Shown here piece by piece: positions 58,674 to 64,000 of a stretch of DNA of 64,000 bases (the first letter of the stretch is position 1; every line of letters begins with the position of its first letter). The stretch comes from an uncultured Phycisphaerales bacterium (GTDB lineage Bacteria > Planctomycetota > Phycisphaerae > Phycisphaerales > UBA1924): the NCBI GenBank assembly GCA_937995595.1, contig CALKJW010000027.1, positions 1-64,000 on the forward strand. Direction: 5' to 3'. The notes beneath the pieces were generated by a model. The model made no database searches, was not told the origin of the DNA, and was given only the letters and a program-made list of their open reading frames with translations. A program made the position numbers and the translations under genes.

Positions 58674-61283
58674 ATGAAAGTCTCGATGTGTGTGCGCGCC
58701 GCCGCGTCCGCGGCGGCCGTGGTCTCGCTCGCGGGAATCGCCGCGGGCGGGCCCGACGTGATCGTCGGCGAACTGGTGGGCACGAGCAACTACGGGACGC
58801 AGGGCACCAAGGCCGCGTTCGCCGTGGGCACGACCTCGTGCAACATCGGCGACGCCCCGCTGTCGTGGGTCTCGAACACCAACAACCACCCGGTCATCTC
58901 GCAGAACCTCTATCGCCTGAGCAACGGGCGGTTCCAGCAGATCGGCCAAGCGTGGCTCAAGCACGGCTTCTGCGCCCTGCAGGGCAACGTGTGCTCGACC
59001 TGCACCCCCGGCGGCAACTGCGCGGCCCTGTTCCCGGGCTGCTCGGACCCGTACTCGTCGGGTCTCAACGGCGACCAGACCGGCCTTGGGCCCAAGAGCG
59101 AGGTCAACGCCTTCACCGGCGCGTTCCCCTACCCGTGGGTCAACAACGGCTCCGGCTCGGGCGTGGCGTTCAAGCGCCTGCAGGCCGACACCTCGATGCT
59201 CGGCACTTCCGGCGCGTCGTACTTCGTGTCGAGCATGTACGTGCAGCCCGAGGACGCCGCGAGCGGCAACGCCCTCAACAACCAGTCGTACCGCCCCGCG
59301 AACGTGACCTTCAGCGGCAGCCAGTGGAACCTATCGCTCACGGGCACCACGCAGCGCGAGAAGCCCGCCATCCAGGCGTGGAAGGACGCCGACGCGGCCG
59401 TGCAGATCGCCAACTTCAACGTCCCCGGCGAGGGCCGCTTCATCGTCGCGATGAAGGCGACCAGCCTCGGCGGCGGCAACTGGCACTACGAGTACGCGAT
59501 CCAGAACTTCAACTCCGACCGCTCGGGCCAGGCCTTCACGATCCCCTTCCCCGCGGGCACGGTCATCAGCAACATCGGCTTCTCCGACGTTGATTACCAC
59601 TCCGGCGAGCCGTACAGCGGGACCGACTGGACCAGCAGCACGACCGGGACCTCGATCACCTGGCAGACCCAGACGCACGCGGCGAACCCGAACGCCAACG
59701 CGCTGCGCTGGGACACCATCTACAACTTCTGGTTCGACGCCAACGCCGCGCCCGGTGCGGGCAGCGCGACCATCACGCTCTTCAAGCCCGGCTCGCCCAC
59801 GAGCGTCAGCGGCAGCATCCAGGTGCCCGGCGGCGCGGGCGGCCCGGTCGCGCCGGCCAACGACGCGTGCGCCAACGCCGCGAGCCTCGGCAACGCCTAC
59901 GGCTCGTTCCCGTTCGACAACACCAACGCCACGACCGACGGCCCCAGCGAGACGCTCTGCTCCAACAACCTGCAGTGCTACAACGACATCTGGTACACGT
60001 GGACGGCCTGCGCCTCGGGCACCGTGACCGTCAACACCTGCGGCGCCAACTTCGACACCAAGGTCGCCATCTACTCCAACACCTGCCCGACCGCGGCCAA
60101 CACCGCCATCGCCTGCAACGACGACTCCTCGGCCTGCGGCACCAACTCGCTGCAGTCCAGCGTCTCGTTCAGCGCGACCAGCGGCACGACCTACCGCATC
60201 CGCGTCGGCAGTTACTACAACAACCAGGTCGTCGGCCAGGGCTTCGGCACCGGCAACCTCACGATCTCCGGCCCGTCGTGCGCCCCCGCTGGCCCGGAGG
60301 GCAACAACTGCGCCGACGCCACGCTGCTCACCGGCTACGGCAGTTTCGCCTTCTCCACCACCGGCGCGACCACCGACGGCCCCGCCGAGTCCGGCCTGTG
60401 CAACTTCTTCGGACACCCGCAGATCGACGCCGACATCTGGCGTCGCTGGACGGCGTGCGCCTCGGGCACCGTCACCTTCCAGACCTGCGGCGCGGCGAAC
60501 TTCGACACCGAACTGGCGCTCTACCCGAATACCTGCCCCACCGCGCCCGGCACCGTCCTGGCCTGCAACGACGACGCCTCGGGCTGCTCGGGCAACACCT
60601 CGCGCATGACCTACAACGTCACCGCGGGCACGACCTACCTCATCCGCATCGGCGGCTACAACGGCGCGACCGGCAGCGGCACGCTCACCATCTCCGGCCC
60701 CGCGTGCGCCCCCGCCGGCCCGGCCAACGACAACTGCGCCAACCGCGAGGGCGTCGCCGGCAGCATCCAGTTCTCGACCGTCAACGCCACCACCGACGGC
60801 CCGGCGCACCCGCTGTGCAACGCCTTCGGCTACGACCAGGTCGGCGCGGACATCTGGTACAACCACCCGTCGTCCTGCCCCGGCGCCCTGACCATCGAGG
60901 TCTGCAACTCCTCCTACGACACCAAGATCGCCGTCTACGACGACGCCGGCTGCACCAACCTCGAGCAGCGCATCATGGCCTGCAACGACGACGCCTGCGG
61001 CACCGGCGGCCTGCGCTCGCGCGTGGTCATCCCCGCGCGCGCCGGTCGCAACTACACCATCCGCATCGGCGGCTATCAGGCCGCGACCGGCACCGGCACC
61101 CTCAGCATCACCTGCTGCCCGGCCGACTTTGACGCCAACGGCGCGGTCGAGGTGCCCGACATCTTCGCCTTCCTCGCGGCGTGGTTCGGCGGCGACCCGC
61201 GGGCCGATTACTCCGGCTCCAACGGCAACGACGTGCCGGACATCTTCGCCTTCCTCTCCACGTGGTTCGCCGGCTGCAACTGA
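58674..61283 (+). CDS. Secreted repeat protein with GC-type dockerin-like tail
   Basis: 869-aa exported protein. A signal peptide (MKVSMCVRAAASAAAVVSLAGIAAGG) is followed by a domain of about 350 residues with no family recognised. Then come three pre-peptidase-C-like beta repeats starting near 393 (NDACANAASLG), 542 (NNCADATLL) and 683 (NDNCANREG). Each holds DIWxxWTACASGTV, an FDTKxAIY strand, a CNDD turn and a final TYxIRxGxY strand. The tail (from about 813, CCPADFDANGAVEVPDIFAFLAAWF...VPDIFAFLSTWFAGCN) is dockerin-like. GAGGAG lies 9 nt before ATG 58674. A strong terminator follows. Probably a cell-surface or extracellular binding protein. Confidence 0.88.
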   Translation: MKVSMCVRAAASAAAVVSLAGIAAGGPDVIVGELVGTSNYGTQGTKAAFAVGTTSCNIGDAPLSWVSNTNNHPVISQNLYRLSNGRFQQIGQAWLKHGFCALQGNVCSTCTPGGNCAALFPGCSDPYSSGLNGDQTGLGPKSEVNAFTGAFPYPWVNNGSGSGVAFKRLQADTSMLGTSGASYFVSSMYVQPEDAASGNALNNQSYRPANVTFSGSQWNLSLTGTTQREKPAIQAWKDADAAVQIANFNVPGEGRFIVAMKATSLGGGNWHYEYAIQNFNSDRSGQAFTIPFPAGTVISNIGFSDVDYHSGEPYSGTDWTSSTTGTSITWQTQTHAANPNANALRWDTIYNFWFDANAAPGAGSATITLFKPGSPTSVSGSIQVPGGAGGPVAPANDACANAASLGNAYGSFPFDNTNATTDGPSETLCSNNLQCYNDIWYTWTACASGTVTVNTCGANFDTKVAIYSNTCPTAANTAIACNDDSSACGTNSLQSSVSFSATSGTTYRIRVGSYYNNQVVGQGFGTGNLTISGPSCAPAGPEGNNCADATLLTGYGSFAFSTTGATTDGPAESGLCNFFGHPQIDADIWRRWTACASGTVTFQTCGAANFDTELALYPNTCPTAPGTVLACNDDASGCSGNTSRMTYNVTAGTTYLIRIGGYNGATGSGTLTISGPACAPAGPANDNCANREGVAGSIQFSTVNATTDGPAHPLCNAFGYDQVGADIWYNHPSSCPGALTIEVCNSSYDTKIAVYDDAGCTNLEQRIMACNDDACGTGGLRSRVVIPARAGRNYTIRIGGYQAATGTGTLSITCCPADFDANGAVEVPDIFAFLAAWFGGDPRADYSGSNGNDVPDIFAFLSTWFAGCN

Positions 61284-61318
61284 AACCGGCCGCCACGCCC
61301 CACAACCCGTGTTCGCCC

Positions 61319-61353
61319 GAGGGCCCGCGCGCAGGCGCGGGCCCTCTTTCGTT
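61319..61353 (+). terminator. Intrinsic terminator after the repeat protein
   Basis: Perfect 12-bp stem GAGGGCCCGCGC (61319-61330) / GCGCGGGCCCTC (61335-61346), loop GCAG, then TTTCGTT. Confidence 0.9.
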
Positions 61354-61415
61354 CCCCCGGCACGCGATTGGTGACCGTCATGCGGCGACGATGCGGCGCA
61401 ATCACCTTCTCCGGC

Positions 61416-61826
61416 TTACTTCGTCACTTCGTCGGCGCCGCCGCGCTGCGCCGCCGGCTCGGGCGCGGCCGACGCGCGCCCCAGCATCGACACCGCCACC
61501 GCGACGAAGATCAGCACGAACGCCGCGACATCGGTCGCGCGCATCTTCTCCTTGGCGACCCACAGCGTGAACGCCGTGAACACCAGCAGCGTGATCGCCT
61601 CCTGCAGCACCTTGAGTTGCGGCAGCGTGAACGGCCCGCCGAAGTCCCTGTGCCCCGCGCGGTTGGCCGGCACCTGCAGGATGTACTCCGGCAGCGCGAT
61701 CAGCCACGAGATCAGGATCGCCGCGACCAGCGGCCACGCGCTCTTCTTCACGTGGTAGTACCACGCGAAGGTCATGAACGTGTTGGAGCAGATCAGCAGA
61801 AAGACCGTCAGCGCGACGCGTTCCAT
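61416..61826 (-). CDS. DUF486 (DMT-superfamily) small membrane protein
   Basis: 136-aa inner-membrane protein with four hydrophobic segments. Family signatures are SNTFMTFAWYYHVKKSAWPLVAAILISWLIALPEYILQVPANR and FTLPQLKVLQEAITLLVFTAFTLWVAKEKM, nearly invariant in DUF486. Probable transporter-like half-unit of the drug/metabolite transporter superfamily; substrate unknown. The C-terminus is a short charged tail. It follows the PIN/TRAM gene on the same strand after 30 nt and may share its transcript. Confidence 0.93.
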   Translation of the reverse strand: MERVALTVFLLICSNTFMTFAWYYHVKKSAWPLVAAILISWLIALPEYILQVPANRAGHRDFGGPFTLPQLKVLQEAITLLVFTAFTLWVAKEKMRATDVAAFVLIFVAVAVSMLGRASAAPEPAAQRGGADEVTK

Positions 61827-61856
61827 GGCTTGGCCCCGCAGTGTGCGAGGCCAAGA

Positions 61857-63218
61857 TTAGCGGCGCGGGTTCCGCGGCGTGCCCGTGCGGCGCAGCGGCG
61901 GCTTGGGCGGGAACGGCCCCGGACGCGCCGGCGGCGTGCCCGTCGGCGCTCCGCTCGCGCCCGGCGCGGGTGGAACTTCCGCGGGCGGCGCGCCCTCGCC
62001 CGGTGCGCCGTTCGCGCCCGTGTCCGCCATCGCCGACAGGCCCGCGTGCGTCCGCTCCGAGTCGGGCGCGGCGTCGACGGTCGCTTCGCCCGACACCTCG
62101 CCGGATTCCAGCGGCCGCGCGAACACCAGGCGACCCGCCGTCGTCTGCATCGTCCCGGTCACCATCAGCAGGGTCTCCTGCCCGAGCCGGTGCACCGCGT
62201 TCTCGGCGACGACCATGGTGCCGTCCTCGAGGTACCCCACCGCCTGCCCCGGCTGCTCGCCGGGCTTGACCAGCCTCAGCAGCACCTGCTGGCCCGGCAG
62301 CATCGACGGCTTGAGTGCGTTGGCGATCTCGTGCAGGTTCAGCACCAGCACGCCGCGGATCTGCCCCACCCGCGCCAGCGCCAGGTCGGTCGTCAGGATG
62401 CGCGCCCCGCCCAGTCGCTGGGCCAGTTCGATGAGCATCTGGTCGACGGCCAGCGCGGAGACCGCGGTGTCGTCGATCTTCACGTCCACCGTGCCCAGCC
62501 GCTGCAGCCGCGCCACCACGTCCAGCCCGCGCCGGCCCTTGGCGCGCTTGAGTTTGTCCGACGAGTCCGCCAGCAACTGCAACTCGGCCAGCACGAACCG
62601 CGGCACCACCAGCGGGGCCTGCAGCAACCCCGTCGCCGCGAGGTCGGCGACGCGGCCGTCGATCAGCGCCGAGGTGTCCAGCAGCACCGGGCGCACGCCT
62701 CGGATCTGCTTGGCGAACTCGACGTACGGGATCACCAGCCGGAACTCGTCCTGGGTCTGCAGCACCGTGGTCACGCCGAGGTAGCACAGGCAGATGCCGA
62801 GCATGACCTTGATCGTGCCCATAAGCGGCCGGAGGTAGTCGACCGCCGTCTTGTTGATGCCCCAGGTCTCGATGATCAGGTCGAGCACCAGGCCCAGCGC
62901 GACCGCCGCGAACATGCCCATGAACAGGCCGAGGAACACGCCCGTGATCGTCGAGACCTTCTTGTTGGGCGTGTAGCGGTCGACGAGGTAGGCGATCAGG
63001 AACATGCAGATCGCCACGCCGACGGGGATCCACCACTGGATGGCCAGATCGACCACCGGCTGGCCGGTGTTGGGCTCGTTGGGCGCCTGCAGGATCGTCA
63101 GCAGCGCAAAGCCGATGATCGACGCGAAGAAGACCCAGCGGATCACCGAGAGAATGAACGCCCGCTGCCGCTTCTCGGCCTCGATCGGGTGCAGGGTTTC
63201 GTCGGGAACTTCGGGCAT
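61857..63218 (-). CDS. PIN/TRAM-domain membrane protein (YacL-like)
   Basis: 453-aa protein. Four hydrophobic segments in the first 165 residues (WVFFASIIGFALLTI, WWIPVGVAICMFLIAYL, ITGVFLGLFMGMFAAVALGLV, IKVMLGICLCYLGVTTVL) precede a PIN-type nuclease fold (RPVLLDTSALIDGRVADLAATG, VPRFVLAELQLLADSSD, ARILTTDLALARV) with acidic metal ligands, then a TRAM-like RNA-binding barrel (LVKPGEQPGQAVGYLEDGTMVVAENA). The last 80 residues are a proline-rich extension absent from Firmicute YacL. ATG 63218 begins just before the first conserved stretch. Likely a membrane-tethered ribonuclease; targets unknown. Confidence 0.92.
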   Translation of the reverse strand: MPEVPDETLHPIEAEKRQRAFILSVIRWVFFASIIGFALLTILQAPNEPNTGQPVVDLAIQWWIPVGVAICMFLIAYLVDRYTPNKKVSTITGVFLGLFMGMFAAVALGLVLDLIIETWGINKTAVDYLRPLMGTIKVMLGICLCYLGVTTVLQTQDEFRLVIPYVEFAKQIRGVRPVLLDTSALIDGRVADLAATGLLQAPLVVPRFVLAELQLLADSSDKLKRAKGRRGLDVVARLQRLGTVDVKIDDTAVSALAVDQMLIELAQRLGGARILTTDLALARVGQIRGVLVLNLHEIANALKPSMLPGQQVLLRLVKPGEQPGQAVGYLEDGTMVVAENAVHRLGQETLLMVTGTMQTTAGRLVFARPLESGEVSGEATVDAAPDSERTHAGLSAMADTGANGAPGEGAPPAEVPPAPGASGAPTGTPPARPGPFPPKPPLRRTGTPRNPRR

Positions 63219-63680
63219 GCCGGAAACGGGAGGCCGCGCTGAACCGCGATGCCGACCGGCTCGCGGGCACGCTCCGCCCAGACTCCATACGGCCCGCCGC
63301 GGGCCGCGGATCGTCCCCGCCCCCCATCCCCCGTCGTTCCCCACCGCCACAGCCTACCGCGCCGCCGACAGTTTCGATACCGGCCAATCGAGCCGGGGTC
63401 CAACTTCCGGCCGCGGCTTTCCTGCCGACCTCGGCCGTGCTTTACTTGGACCTCCACGCCGTCCTGATCGACGGCCGGGCCCGGTGCACGGATGGCCCGT
63501 GAACCTGGTCAGGGCTTGACCGCAGCAGCCATAAGCGGCCGTCGTCCGGTGCCGCCGGTGTCCTGGCCGTCGTTCAGGGGGGCGTGGAGCATGAGCGATC
63601 GATCGCGCGTGGCGCTTCCCTCTACCATTGCCGCCCCCACTCCCCCTACACTGGGACTCTACGAGAAGGAAGGCCCCGAC
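63219..63680. other. Divergent gap upstream of dnaN
   Basis: About 460 nt without a recognisable gene. It holds the GGTCA/TGACC inverted repeat near 63507-63521, and TACACT (63647-63652) as a possible -10 for dnaN with a leader of about 22 nt. No exact DnaA box was seen here, so there is no support for an origin. Confidence 0.45.
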
Positions 63681-64000
63681 ATGAAGGTCATCTGCGATCG
63701 CGCTGCGCTCCTCGACGCCCTCAACATGGTCTCCTCGGTCGTGCCCACACGCACGCCCATGCCCGCCCTGTCGTGCGTCAAACTCGTCGCCTCCAAGGGC
63801 CCGGGGGGCGGCGAACTGACACTCAGCGGCACCGACAACGAGACCAGCCTGCAACTCAGCGTCACCCACGTTGACGTGCAGCAGCCCGGCGGCGGCGCGA
63901 TCCCCGCCGACAAACTCCGCCAGATCGTCCAGGCCGAGGAGGGCGAGCCCACGCTCACGCTCGAGATCGAGGGCGACCAGTGCGTCATCCGCGGGGCCAA
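63681..64000 (+). CDS. dnaN: DNA polymerase III beta sliding clamp (partial, 5' part)
   Basis: First 106 codons of the ring-shaped processivity clamp of replicative DNA polymerase. MKVICDRAALLDALNMVSSVVPTRTPMPALSCVKLVAS and LTLSGTDNETSLQLSVTHVDVQQPGGGAIPADKLRQIV are typical of clamp domain I. The Shine-Dalgarno AAGGAAGG lies 7-8 nt before ATG 63681. The rest runs beyond the window. No dnaA is next to it upstream, unlike the usual dnaA-dnaN order. Confidence 0.95.
   Translation, partial: MKVICDRAALLDALNMVSSVVPTRTPMPALSCVKLVASKGPGGGELTLSGTDNETSLQLSVTHVDVQQPGGGAIPADKLRQIVQAEEGEPTLTLEIEGDQCVIRGA

Overview
This is a gene-dense, very GC-rich chromosomal window with strong third-position GC bias, which makes many long antisense frames spurious. 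The gene content points to a planctomycete, most likely class Phycisphaerae. The indicators are three secreted proteins ending in a 'GC-type' dockerin-like tail (CPxDWDGDG...DIFAFLxAWF...), a heme peroxidase with a PEP-CTERM-like tail (PAPGA...TRRRR), paired OprO/P-type porins, a DUF5117/DUF4953-type metalloprotease, an accessory SecA beside HlyD/M50 export genes, and a zinc-ribbon protein with a glycine-periodic body. No rRNA, tRNA, CRISPR array, insertion sequence or prophage was seen. The assignment rests on recognising families by eye, not on a search.

Layout. 1-1397 (-): receiver-only response regulator, NuoE/HoxE-like and NuoF/HoxF-like subunits; the last runs off the left edge. 1999-4853 (+): two tandem porins, each followed by a clear terminator. 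5037-12304: cysS, a two-domain Usp (-), DUF2071, HTH-membrane protein, DUF2007-like protein (-), LOG-family protein, MtfA-like peptidase. 12611-18580 (-): secreted metalloprotease and a Ca2+-type P-type ATPase. 18886-22423 (-): arsenic operon arsR-arsC-arsM-DF family protein-acr3, with a palindromic operator across the arsR start. 22481-29686: UbiA-type prenyltransferase (-), then a rightward surface-polysaccharide operon of GT-C-like protein, gmd, flippase, methyltransferase and GT2, joined by 4-nt overlaps. 29666-35052: pdxJ, plsC, HD hydrolase, pfkA, FKBP lipoprotein and small envelope proteins. 35053-35462: a structured gap with a leftward intrinsic terminator. 35463-39740: two dockerin-tailed proteins and the peroxidase. 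39965-41398: a stand-alone nuoF. 41399-44104: a lower-GC accessory patch with a nuclease-like/DUF2075 P-loop protein. 44231-52082 (-): an export-like cluster of HlyD adaptor, GAF-HlyD fusion, PqqD-M50-HlyD protein, four-helix-bundle protein and short SecA. 52347-58462: coiled-coil protein, glycine-periodic protein, KynB-like cyclase, THUMP-like methyltransferase (-), and a 939-aa secreted protein. 58674-61283: repeat-containing dockerin-tailed protein. 61416-63218 (-): DUF486 protein and PIN/TRAM membrane protein. 63681 to the end: 5' part of dnaN.

How it works together. The ars operon gives a complete route for arsenic: sensing, arsenate reduction, methylation and arsenite export. The polysaccharide operon would make a GDP-mannose-derived sugar nucleotide, build a lipid-linked glycan and flip it. 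The SecA/M50/HlyD cluster looks like a dedicated export machine whose substrate is unknown, and it is the best candidate here for an undescribed system.

Start signals fall into two classes. Some genes have a Shine-Dalgarno sequence. Many others have a TAnnnT hexamer 6-9 nt upstream of the start codon, which suggests widespread leaderless transcription. Gene starts were chosen from these signals, so several are shorter than the longest open frame.
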